Shown here piece by piece: positions 46,613-54,643 of a stretch of DNA of 64,000 nt. The DNA is taken from positions 1,240,001 through 1,304,000 of the forward strand of contig NZ_JACDXU010000001.1 in assembly GCF_020539485.1 (NCBI RefSeq), given 5' to 3'. Position numbers and translations under genes: made by a program. The notes under the pieces are model-generated. The model searched no databases and was not told the DNA's origin. It was given only the letters and a program-made list of their open reading frames with translations. Within the stretch, counting starts at the first letter, position 1, and each line of letters opens with the position of its first letter. Source of the DNA: Fulverythrobacter ferritrahens (GTDB taxonomy: Bacteria; Pseudomonadota; Alphaproteobacteria; Sphingomonadales; Sphingomonadaceae).

Positions 46613-47328
46613 GCCGCCTTCCTTCCGATCTGTTCCTGACGGTCCTTCACTTCCAGCCGGTGTGCAGCGCGCATCAGGCTGTCATGATCATGGAAGAAGC
46701 GCCCGGCGGCTTTTTCCCGCGCAAGAGCGACAATCGCCTGTGCCAGGCGCTGAGCGGAGATGGAGTGAAACTTGCGCCACGATCCCCGCAGCGCCAGATC
46801 GACCAGCAGGCTCGCCAGCCGAGTCAGCCCCTCAGCCAGCCGCAGATCGCCCTGCCGCGTGCCGAGCAGCATGCCGGGCTGCAAAATATCCAGCCGCCTG
46901 AACTGCATCCGGCCAAGCGCATTCTCTGTCTCGCCCTTCACCCGGAGGTAGAAGTTGCGCCCGGCCGAATTCGCCCCTGCGGAAGAAACCGTGATGAAGT
47001 GCCGCGCGCCCGCTTCCTTTGCGGTGGCGGCAACTTTCAGCACCAATGCTTCATCCACCGCGCGGAAGGCTTCCTCATCCCGCCCGGCTTTGCGCCAGGT
47101 GGTGCCCAGAGCGCAGACGACTATTTCCGGCCGGATTTCCCGCAGCACATCGTCCCACAGATCGACCGGGGCGAGGCGCATTTCCATCCGCGCGCCCTTT
47201 GGCAAGGGCACTTCGCGGCGGGCAATGGCGGTGAAGCGGAAATCGGGCCGCCCCACCATTTCTTCCATCACCGCGCGGCCGACAAGGCCAGTCGCGCCGA
47301 CGAGGGTCAGGTTCACCGGATCAGCCAT
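46609..47328 (-). CDS. NAD(P)H-binding Rossmann protein (TIP30/atypical SDR-like)
   Basis: A 239-residue atypical short-chain dehydrogenase: LTLVGATGLVGRAVMEEM (dinucleotide motif), VVCALGTTWRKAGRD, and HFITVSSAGANSAGRNFYLRVKGETE, which keeps the YxxxK-like YLRVK. Close in layout to HTATIP2/TIP30. Substrate unknown. It begins 23 bp after dgt on the same strand and couples to DUF938. Confidence 0.86.
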   Translation of the reverse strand: MADPVNLTLVGATGLVGRAVMEEMVGRPDFRFTAIARREVPLPKGARMEMRLAPVDLWDDVLREIRPEIVVCALGTTWRKAGRDEEAFRAVDEALVLKVAATAKEAGARHFITVSSAGANSAGRNFYLRVKGETENALGRMQFRRLDILQPGMLLGTRQGDLRLAEGLTRLASLLVDLALRGSWRKFHSISAQRLAQAIVALAREKAAGRFFHDHDSLMRAAHRLEVKDRQEQIGRKAA

Positions 47329-47351
47329 GGGCCGTTGACACCGGTGCCCCG

Positions 47352-48527
47352 TCACACATTGGACAGGCCTTCAGGCACATTGCCGAAAATCCGGGCATAT
47401 TGATCGATGGCATAGCGATCGGTCATGCCCGCGATGAAATCCGCAATATGGCGGCTGCGCTGGGGCTCCTGCTGCGGCAGTGCCTCGCGCCAACCCTCTG
47501 CCAGCAGATCGGGTTTCTCGGAATAGGCGGCGAACAGGCGAGTGATCACCTCGCGCGAACGCTCTGCCGTGGCGAGCTGTTCGGGGTGGTAATAGAGCCG
47601 CTGATACATGAACTTTTTCAGCCGCCGCTCCTTGCCCGCCAGATCGGGGGAGAAGGCCACCAGCGCCCTGCCCGCTGCGCGGACTTCTTCCACGCTGCCG
47701 ATGCCATCCAGATTGGCGCGGGTCTGGTCCAGCAGATCGTTCACCATCAGGCCGATCTGGGTGCGAACCATTTCGCGCAATTGCCGGTCACGCGGGGCGC
47801 CGGGGAAACGGCGCTCCACAGCGCCCCATTGATCGGCCAGAAAATCCAGCTCCAGCAGATCGTCCAGCTTCAGGAAGCCGGCCCGCAGGCCATCGTCGAT
47901 GTCGTGATTGTCATAGGCGATATCGTCCGCCAGAGCGGCGACCTGCGCCTCCAGCGAGGGCCAGGTCAGCAGATCGAGCGGGAAAGCCGCATCGATTTCC
48001 TCCATGGCCCAGCCGGGCGCGGTTACCGGCCCATTATGCTTCGCCAGTCCTTCCAGCGTTTCCCAAGTCAGGTTCAACCCGTCATGCCCGCAATAGGGGC
48101 TTTCCAGCCGCATCAGCGTGCGCAGGGACTGGGCGTTATGATCGAAGCCGCCAAAGGGTTCCATCGCGGCGTCCAGCGCATCCTCGCCCGCATGGCCGAA
48201 TGGCGGATGGCCTATATCGTGGGCCAGGCACAGCGCCTCGGTCAGATCTTCGTCCAGGCCAAGCGCACGGGCAATGACGCGACCGATCTGCGCTACTTCC
48301 AGACTATGCGTCAGCCGCACCCGGTAATGATCGCCATCGGGCGAAATGAACACCTGCGTCTTGTGGCGCAGGCGCCGGAAGGCGATGGAATGGACGATCC
48401 GGTCCCGGTCGCGCTGGAATTCATTGCGGGGTCCGCGCGCGCCGGCGCGTTCTTCCGCGAATTCACGCCCGCGCGAACGGAACGGGTCGCTCGCAAAAGG
48501 CGCGCGGGGGATGCTGGTTCCGGTCAT
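47352..48527 (-). CDS. dgt: deoxyguanosinetriphosphate triphosphohydrolase-like protein
   Basis: HD-domain dNTPase, 391 aa, which removes triphosphate from dGTP and other dNTPs. Motifs: RIVHSIAFRRLRHKTQVF, LTHSLEVAQIGR (first metal His), LCLAHDIGHPPFGHAGE (HD pair) and ADDIAYDNHDIDDG. The length matches type II family members. First gene of a run with the NAD(P)H-binding protein and DUF938. Confidence 0.95.
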   Translation of the reverse strand: MTGTSIPRAPFASDPFRSRGREFAEERAGARGPRNEFQRDRDRIVHSIAFRRLRHKTQVFISPDGDHYRVRLTHSLEVAQIGRVIARALGLDEDLTEALCLAHDIGHPPFGHAGEDALDAAMEPFGGFDHNAQSLRTLMRLESPYCGHDGLNLTWETLEGLAKHNGPVTAPGWAMEEIDAAFPLDLLTWPSLEAQVAALADDIAYDNHDIDDGLRAGFLKLDDLLELDFLADQWGAVERRFPGAPRDRQLREMVRTQIGLMVNDLLDQTRANLDGIGSVEEVRAAGRALVAFSPDLAGKERRLKKFMYQRLYYHPEQLATAERSREVITRLFAAYSEKPDLLAEGWREALPQQEPQRSRHIADFIAGMTDRYAIDQYARIFGNVPEGLSNV

Positions 48528-48586
48528 GTGCTGGCGGGGTTAGGAAAGCCGAGCCGCAATGGCAAGCGAAGCCGCATTTCCCGGCA

Positions 48587-49282
48587 CTACTCCGCGCCCA
48601 GAATCCATTCCGCCGCTTTTTCAGCGTGAATCCGCAGGCTGTCATAGATCGGCAGGACATTGGCATCCACATCCACCACCATGTCCAGCTCGGTACAGGC
48701 CAGCACGATCGCCCGGGCGCCCGCCTGTTCCTTCACCGTGATCATCGTCTTCAGCTTGCGTTCGGCATCCCGGGTAACCTTGCCCTGCATCAGCTCGTCA
48801 TAGATGATCCGGTCCAGCTGCTCGACATGGTCCATGTCAGGCGGCAGCAGGTCAACACCATGCGCCACCAGACGCTTGCGATAGAAGCTTTCAGTGGTGA
48901 CGTTGCGCGTGCCGAACAGGGCAGCGGTGGTCACGCCATCAGCCTTCATCTTTTCCCCCACGCATTCGGCGATGTGGAAGATCGGAATATCGACGGAGGC
49001 GGCTACTTCATCATACACTTTGTGCATGGAATTGGCGCAAATCGCCAGCGCGCCTGCACCCGCCTGTTCCAGCCTGCGGGCTGATGCGATCAATATCTGG
49101 GCGGCTTCTTCCCAGCCCTGATCCTCCGTCACCCGATAGACGAGCGAGAAGTCCAGACTTTCGATCAACAATGGCGCACTGGCAGGAAACGGAGCCCGCG
49201 CCTGCACATAACGATTGATACGATCATAATAGGTGCGGGTCGAAACCCAGCTCATCCCGCCGATAAGGCCGAGTTTGCGCAC
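48587..49282 (-). CDS. aspartate/glutamate racemase family protein
   Basis: A 231-residue racemase of the YgeA/aspartate racemase kind. Both catalytic Cys are present: Cys82 in ICANSMHKV and Cys196 in VLACTELDM; the N terminus is LGLIGGMSWVSTRTYYD. The usual substrates are Asp, Glu or broad-specificity amino acids. The start is GTG at 49282 with AAGGGA seven bases upstream. 59 bp upstream of dgt, same strand. Confidence 0.92.
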   Translation of the reverse strand: MRKLGLIGGMSWVSTRTYYDRINRYVQARAPFPASAPLLIESLDFSLVYRVTEDQGWEEAAQILIASARRLEQAGAGALAICANSMHKVYDEVAASVDIPIFHIAECVGEKMKADGVTTAALFGTRNVTTESFYRKRLVAHGVDLLPPDMDHVEQLDRIIYDELMQGKVTRDAERKLKTMITVKEQAGARAIVLACTELDMVVDVDANVLPIYDSLRIHAEKAAEWILGAE

Positions 49283-49416
49283 TAACGATTCCCTTGATTG
49301 CAATCCGGCCCGAATAATTCGCAGCGAGGGAGGCGGCAACAGGCTGGGCCCAACCTTATGGGGATTGGTTATCGCGCGACTGGCACGCCTTGCCGAATAT
49401 GCAGGGATAATGGCAG

Positions 49417-50898
49417 CTAGAGCGCCTTCACGATCTCTTCGACAACCTTCTTCGCATCACCCAGCAACATCATTGTCTGGTCCATGTAGAAAACGTCATT
49501 ATCCACGCCAGCGTAGCCTACCCCGCCCATGCTGCGCTTGATGAAGAAGATCGTCTTGGCCTTCTCCACATCGAACACGGGCATGCCGTAGATCGGGCTG
49601 CTCCTGTCGTTCCGGGCTGCCGGATTCACCACGTCATTGGCGCCGATGATGAAGGCCACGTCCGTCTGGGCGAACTCGCTGTTGATGTCCTCCAGTTCGA
49701 ACACTTCATCATAGGGAACGTTGGCTTCGGCCAGCAGAACATTCATGTGGCCGGGCATTCGGCCCGCCACGGGGTGAATGGCGTACTTCACCGTAACCCC
49801 ATGTTCCTTCAACAGGTCACCCATTTCGCGCAGAACGTGCTGAGCCTGCGCCACCGCCATGCCATAGCCGGGGATGATGATGACCTGACCCGCCTCTTTG
49901 AGCAGGAAGGCCGCATCTTCCGCGCTGCCGCGCTTCCAGGGCCGTTCCGTCCTGGCCTCGCCCGCATCGCCCCCGCCGCCCTGCGCGCCGAAGCCCCCCG
50001 CGATCACGCTGAGGAAGCTGCGGTTCATCGCCCGGCACATGATGTAGGACAGGATCGCGCCGGAGGAGCCGACCAGCGCACCGGTTACGATCATCGCGGT
50101 ATTGTGCAGGGTAAAGCCCATCGCGGCGGCCGCCCAGCCGGAATAGGAATTCAGCATGGAGACGACCACCGGCATGTCCGCCCCGCCAATGGGGATGATC
50201 AGCAGGAAGCCGATGGCAAAACTCGCCGCCAGCAGCACCCAGAAGATCGGGTGCTCGCCCGGCCCGGCATGAGCGGAAAGAGCGAAACCCGCCGTCATGG
50301 CCAGGATCGCCGCCAGCGTTCCCAGATTGATCAGATGCCGCCCCGGCAACAGGATGGGCGAGCCCGACATATTGCCGTTCAATTTGGCGAAGGCGATGAC
50401 CGAGCCGGAGAAGGTAATCGCCCCGATGGCCGCACCCAGCGCCATCTCGACGCGGCTGACGGTGAGGATATTCCCGTCCGCCCCCAGAATGCCGAAGGCA
50501 TCGGGATTGAGGAACGCCGCGACTGCCACCAGCACTGCGGCAAGGCCAACGAGGCTGTGGAACGCGGCCACGAGCTGCGGCATGGCTGTCATGGCGATGC
50601 GCCGGGCGATTACGAAGCCGATGGCCCCGCCGATGGCAATGGCCGCAAGGATTTCAGGCAGGCTGGCGATCTCATGCGTGACCAGCGTGGTCACCACCGC
50701 GATCAACATCCCCGCCATGCCATAACGGTTGCCCGACCGGCTCGTGGCCGGTGAGCTAAGCCCGCGCAGGGCAAGGATGAAACAAATCCCCGCGATGAGA
50801 TAGGCCAGGGCAACCCAGGGGTTCACGGCATGGACCGCTGCTTCGGGCGGGAAGGCTTCAGCAGGGATTTCCACGGCGCTTTCGAAAGGAGCGACCAT
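49417..50898 (-). CDS. pntB: NAD(P) transhydrogenase subunit beta
   Basis: Proton-pumping transhydrogenase that makes NADPH from NADH. This 493-residue subunit has about nine membrane helices and a C-terminal NADP-binding domain (VIIIPGYGMAVAQAQH, GRMPGHMNVLLAEANVPYD, VGYAGVDNDVFY). Its ATG shares one base with the pntAB stop (TAATG), so translation is coupled. Last gene of the pnt operon. Confidence 0.97.
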   Translation of the reverse strand: MVAPFESAVEIPAEAFPPEAAVHAVNPWVALAYLIAGICFILALRGLSSPATSRSGNRYGMAGMLIAVVTTLVTHEIASLPEILAAIAIGGAIGFVIARRIAMTAMPQLVAAFHSLVGLAAVLVAVAAFLNPDAFGILGADGNILTVSRVEMALGAAIGAITFSGSVIAFAKLNGNMSGSPILLPGRHLINLGTLAAILAMTAGFALSAHAGPGEHPIFWVLLAASFAIGFLLIIPIGGADMPVVVSMLNSYSGWAAAAMGFTLHNTAMIVTGALVGSSGAILSYIMCRAMNRSFLSVIAGGFGAQGGGGDAGEARTERPWKRGSAEDAAFLLKEAGQVIIIPGYGMAVAQAQHVLREMGDLLKEHGVTVKYAIHPVAGRMPGHMNVLLAEANVPYDEVFELEDINSEFAQTDVAFIIGANDVVNPAARNDRSSPIYGMPVFDVEKAKTIFFIKRSMGGVGYAGVDNDVFYMDQTMMLLGDAKKVVEEIVKAL

Positions 50899-51182
50899 TA
50901 TTTCCGCTCCTTCTTCTTATACATCGCCAGCATTCGCTCCGTCACCGCGAAGCCGCCGAAGATGTTCACGCTGGCCAGCACCACCGCCAGCAGCCCCAGC
51001 CATTTCGCGCCCGGACTACCCGCCGCAGCAGCCGCAATCAGCGCGCCGACGATAATGACGGAGGAGATCGCATTGGTCACCGCCATCAGCGGAGTATGCA
51101 ATGCCGGAGTAACGGACCAGACCACGTAATAGCCTACGAAACAGGCCAGCACGAAGATCGACAGGATAGAGATGAAGTCCAT
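50898..51182 (-). CDS. pntAB: NAD(P) transhydrogenase subunit alpha part 2 (membrane part)
   Basis: The split membrane part of the alpha subunit, 94 aa: three hydrophobic segments (FISILSIFVLACFVGYYVVW; LMAVTNAISSVIIVGALIAAA; LGLLAVVLASVNIFGGFAV). Its ATG overlaps the stop of the DUF559 gene (TAATG) and its stop overlaps pntB (TAATG). Confidence 0.96.
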   Translation of the reverse strand: MDFISILSIFVLACFVGYYVVWSVTPALHTPLMAVTNAISSVIIVGALIAAAAAGSPGAKWLGLLAVVLASVNIFGGFAVTERMLAMYKKKERK

Positions 51183-51556
51183 TAGGCAGCCTCCCCGGCA
51201 CGGGGAGGGAATGTCGCTGCCTTCACAATAGCTTCTGCAGCTTCATCCGCGTTCCGCACCACGTTTTCCGCCGGGATGCGTATCATCCGCAACCCCAGCC
51301 CCTTTATATATTCGTCCCGTCGTACATCCCGTGCGGGCCAATCGGCCATGTCGTGCGCGATCCCGTCAATCTCGACCGCCAGCCGCGACTCGTGGCAGTA
51401 AAAATCCCGGACATACGGACCTGCCGGGTGCTGCCTGCGAAATTTGACACCGCCCAGCCGCCGCTTCAGCCGCTGCCAAAGCAATACTTCCGGAAAAGAC
51501 ATATCCTTGCGCAACTTGCGGGCTCGGCTCTGTGTCGGCTTCGGGCCCTGCAGCAT
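51182..51556 (-). CDS. DUF559 family (Vsr-like) endonuclease-domain protein inside the pnt operon
   Basis: A 124-residue protein of the DUF559 restriction-endonuclease-fold family: ARKLRKDMSFPEVLLWQRLKRR, KFRRQHPAGPYVRDFYCHESRLAVEIDG (the D and E metal site), and a C-terminal IRIPAENV. Target and role are unknown. It sits between pntAA and pntAB, and its TAA overlaps the pntAB ATG, so ribosomes can pass from it to pntAB. Its ribosome site GGGGAGG lies inside the hairpin of a REP-like element immediately upstream, which could restrain its translation. Confidence 0.88.
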   Translation of the reverse strand: MLQGPKPTQSRARKLRKDMSFPEVLLWQRLKRRLGGVKFRRQHPAGPYVRDFYCHESRLAVEIDGIAHDMADWPARDVRRDEYIKGLGLRMIRIPAENVVRNADEAAEAIVKAATFPPRAGEAA

Positions 51557-51562
51557 TCAGAT

Positions 51563-51668
51563 CCTCCCCTGGCAGGGGAGGTGGCAGTCGCGTGGCGACT
51601 GACGGAGGGGTATTGCCGCTGGCGAGAGGAGGACACCCCTCCACCATCCCCTTTCAGGGGAGGATGGG
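51563..51668. repeat. REP-like palindromic element upstream of DUF559
   Basis: CCTCCCCT-GGC-AGGGGAGG at 51563-51581, a CAGTCGC/GCGACTG hairpin next to it, and CATCCCCT/AGGGGAGGATG at about 51646-51665. CCCCTCCACCATCC at 51636-51649 recurs at 19549-19562. It fills the 125-bp gap between pntAA and DUF559. Confidence 0.8.
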
Positions 51669-51681
51669 ATCGCCCCACCCG

Positions 51682-52803
51682 TCACCCCAAAAGCCTTTCA
51701 TTCACGATCCTGCCGCCTTGCGTCAGCCGGACGGCATTGCCGATCTCCTCATCGAGCACCGGCCCGCCCTGCTCCTTGTCCCAGAAAGCAGAGAGGAAAT
51801 TATAGAGGTTGCGCGCATATAGCGCGGAAGCGTCGGCGGGGAGATGGGCGGGCGTGTTGGAATAGCCCATGATCTTCACCCCGTGCCGCTCGATCAGCTG
51901 GTCAGCCACGGAGCCTTCGACATTGCCGCCTTGCGCCACGGCCAGATCGAAGATCACGCTCCCTGGCTTCATGCTGGCGATCTGGGCATCGCTGACCAGA
52001 CGCGGCGCGGGGCGGCCCGGAATCAGCGCGGTGGTGATCACAATGTCCTGCTTGGCGATATGGCTGGAAACCAGTTCGGCCTGCGCCTTTTGATATTCCT
52101 CGCTCATTTCGGTGGCATAGCCGCCCGCACCCTCGCCCTCGATCCCGGCGACCTTTTCGACGAAGACCGGTTTTGCGCCGAGGCTCTCAATCTGTTCCTT
52201 CGTTGCGGAGCGGACATCGGTGGCGGAAACCTGCGCGCCCAGCCTGCGGGCCGTGGCAATGGCTTGCAGCCCGGCAACGCCCACGCCCATCACGAACAGG
52301 CGCGCGGCGGTAATCGTGCCCGCCGCCGTCATCATCATGGGAAAGGCGCGGCCATAGGTATCGGCGGCGGCAATCACCGCCTTGTAGCCGGAAAGGTTGG
52401 ACTGGCTGGAAAGCACGTCCATGCTTTGCGCGCGTGTGATGCGCGGCATGAATTCCATCGCCAGCGCCTCTATGCCGGCCGAGGCATAGGCATCCACCCG
52501 CTCCCGCTGCGCGAAGGGATCGAGTATCGCGGCCAGCAATGCCCCCGGCTTCGCACCAGCGAGCATTGCGGGATCGGGGCCTTGCACGCCCAGCACGATA
52601 TCCGCGCCCTGCGCCGCCTGCCCCTGCGCGGCCATTGCCGCCCCGGCCTCGGCAAAGGCGGAATCGGAAATGGACGCAGAAACGCCCGCCCCGGCCTCGA
52701 CCGAGAGCGTGGCGCCCAATGCGATGAATTTTCTGACGGTTTCGGGGGTGGCCGCTACGCGGGTTTCACCAGCGGCTCGCTCCTTGAGAATTGCGATCCG
52801 CAT
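51682..52803 (-). CDS. pntAA: NAD(P) transhydrogenase subunit alpha part 1 (NAD-binding)
   Basis: The soluble NAD-binding part of the split alpha subunit, 373 aa. MRIAILKERAAGETRVAATPETV, QSNLSGYKAVIAAAD, the Rossmann motif VMGVGVAGLQAIATARRLGA and VIFDLAVAQGGNVEGS are all typical. It starts 25 bp downstream of the aa3 subunit IV gene. The operon order is coxIV-pntAA-DUF559-pntAB-pntB. Confidence 0.97.
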   Translation of the reverse strand: MRIAILKERAAGETRVAATPETVRKFIALGATLSVEAGAGVSASISDSAFAEAGAAMAAQGQAAQGADIVLGVQGPDPAMLAGAKPGALLAAILDPFAQRERVDAYASAGIEALAMEFMPRITRAQSMDVLSSQSNLSGYKAVIAAADTYGRAFPMMMTAAGTITAARLFVMGVGVAGLQAIATARRLGAQVSATDVRSATKEQIESLGAKPVFVEKVAGIEGEGAGGYATEMSEEYQKAQAELVSSHIAKQDIVITTALIPGRPAPRLVSDAQIASMKPGSVIFDLAVAQGGNVEGSVADQLIERHGVKIMGYSNTPAHLPADASALYARNLYNFLSAFWDKEQGGPVLDEEIGNAVRLTQGGRIVNERLLG

Positions 52804-52828
52804 TGGCCCTTCCCCCCTTGGAAATCGC

Positions 52829-52954
52829 TCAGCTTGCGATCAGGATCACCACCAGCGCGGTAATCGCGATGACCACCGGGGTCGAATATTTCACCAGCGA
52901 AACAAAGCCTTCGTAGGTCTTTTGCGCTGCCTGCATGTCATTTGCCGAAGCCAT
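52829..52954 (-). CDS. aa3-type cytochrome c oxidase subunit IV
   Basis: A 41-residue single-helix protein: MASANDMQAAQKTYEGFVSL, then VKYSTPVVIAITALVVILIAS. The pattern matches the small bacterial aa3 oxidase subunit IV, which binds at the edge of the oxidase and has no catalytic role. GAGGGAT precedes the ATG. It lies 25 bp upstream of pntAA and is probably the first gene of the pnt message, away from the main cox genes. Confidence 0.85.
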   Translation of the reverse strand: MASANDMQAAQKTYEGFVSLVKYSTPVVIAITALVVILIAS

Positions 52955-53173
52955 GATATCCCTCTGAAATGTGGCCACGGGCCATGGTGCCCGATCCTGT
53001 TCCAGTGTGATCTAGCGCCCAATGCGCCCGCGCTCAAGTGTCACGCTGGCAGCCGTGCCCGAAGTAAACGATCTGGACCATAATGGGAATAATTCCGTCG
53101 ATTAGCCTTAATCAGCTCTTTACCGGCGATGGGTAATTCCACATTCCGTACCAGTTAGGGACAGTTGAGGACC

Positions 53174-54598
53174 ATGGCGGAGCCGGAACAACGACTCTTG
53201 ATGCTTATCGACGATGAGCCAGCGCAGAGCCGGCTCATCTCGGCCCTTGCCGCGCGCGAGGGCTGGAGGACGCTTGTCGTCAAGGATTCTGAAACGGCCA
53301 TCGCCACGCTTGGCACGCGTGAGGGCATGCAGCTTTCCGCCATCATCCTGGATCAATGGGTGCCGGGTGACGATGCCTGTTCCCTGATCGCGGAACTGAA
53401 GGACCGCCGCCCCGCCTTGCCGATCCTGATGCTCACGGCCAGTGCATCCCCGCTACTGGCGGTGGAGGCCATGCGCGCCGGGGCGACCGATTATCTGGTG
53501 AAGCCCGTCGCGCCGGACCGGCTGATGCAGGCCCTGCGCAGCGCCACCACGCGCGAAGCGCCGAAGGATGAACTGCAGCCGCTCACCGAGAAGATGCCGG
53601 CCTCGCTCGATTTCGATTCCATGATCGGCGCGGCCCCCACTTTCCGCGCGGCACTGGCCAAGGCGGCCAAGGCTGCGCGCGGCCATGGCTTCGTGCTGAT
53701 CGAAGGCGAAAGCGGCACCGGCAAGGAAATGCTGGTGCGGGCCATGTATGCCGCCAGCCCGCGCGCCCGCGCGCCGTTCCGCATCGTCAATATTGGCGGC
53801 CTTCCGGCCAATTCAGTCGAATCCGTGCTGTTCGGGCACGAAAAGGGCGCCTTCCCCGGCGCTTTCGAACGCCAGATCGGCGCGTTGCAGCATTGCGATG
53901 GGGGAACCATCGTGCTGGACGAGGTAGACCGGCTCTCTTCTTCCCTGCAGGAAAGGCTGGCCGAATCCATCGCCGCGGGTTCCATCCGCCCGGTTGGCGC
54001 ACGGCACAGTTTCCGTGTCGATGTCCGGCTGATCGCAGCAAGCAATTATCCGCTTTCCGAACTGGTCGAGGCAGGCGCCTTCCGCCGCGACCTTTACGAG
54101 GCGCTGGCGGCAACCCGCATCGTCCTGCCGCCCTTGCGCGAACGGGTAGGCGATATACCCAGCCTCACCCGCTATTTCCTGGGTCGTATCGGGGAACAGC
54201 CGGGCCTGCGCCCGCTGGGCATCACCGATGGCGCGCTGGCGCTGCTTTCCGCCTATGACTGGCCGGGCAACGTCCGCCAGCTTCAGGCCGTGCTGTTCCG
54301 CGCGGCGGTGTTCTGCGATGGCGATGCCCTGACTTCGGAAGATTTCCCCCAGCTGCTCGAGCTGATCGGCGAAATCCGCGACATGCCCGAAAAGCATGCC
54401 CATGAAAGCGCGGGCGTCCAGCTCTATACCGAAGACGGCAATCTGCGCCCGCTGGAAGAGATCGAGGCCGATGTGATCCGCCTGGCCATCGGCCATTATC
54501 GCGGACGGATGACCGAAGTCGCCCGCCGCCTGGGCATTGGCCGCTCCACCCTTTATCGCAAGCTTAGCGATCTGGGGATCGATAACGATGCTGCCTGA
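53174..54598 (+). CDS. NtrC-like response regulator with altered GAFTGA motif
   Basis: A 474-residue regulator. The receiver domain (1-120) keeps the acid pocket (LIDDEP), phosphoacceptor Asp60 (IILDQW), Thr88 and Lys110. The AAA+ domain has Walker A GESGTGKE (178-185) and Walker B IVLDEVD. The loop that contacts sigma-54 reads GAFPGA at 225-230, a Thr-to-Pro change from GAFTGA; that Thr is needed for activation in studied members, so the protein may not be a normal sigma-54 activator. The C terminus is a Fis-type HTH (GIGRSTLYRKLSDLG). No histidine kinase is adjacent. ATG at 53174 has GAGGA three bases upstream. Confidence 0.9.
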   Translation: MAEPEQRLLMLIDDEPAQSRLISALAAREGWRTLVVKDSETAIATLGTREGMQLSAIILDQWVPGDDACSLIAELKDRRPALPILMLTASASPLLAVEAMRAGATDYLVKPVAPDRLMQALRSATTREAPKDELQPLTEKMPASLDFDSMIGAAPTFRAALAKAAKAARGHGFVLIEGESGTGKEMLVRAMYAASPRARAPFRIVNIGGLPANSVESVLFGHEKGAFPGAFERQIGALQHCDGGTIVLDEVDRLSSSLQERLAESIAAGSIRPVGARHSFRVDVRLIAASNYPLSELVEAGAFRRDLYEALAATRIVLPPLRERVGDIPSLTRYFLGRIGEQPGLRPLGITDGALALLSAYDWPGNVRQLQAVLFRAAVFCDGDALTSEDFPQLLELIGEIRDMPEKHAHESAGVQLYTEDGNLRPLEEIEADVIRLAIGHYRGRMTEVARRLGIGRSTLYRKLSDLGIDNDAA

Positions 54599-54643
54599 GC
54601 AGCCCCACCTTCTCCTTGCGGAAAAGAATGGGCCAACTCAGGA

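Noticed and set aside
51563-51668. A CRISPR array in the pnt operon
   Set aside because: The palindromes are not regularly spaced repeats with unique spacers; they are REP-like.
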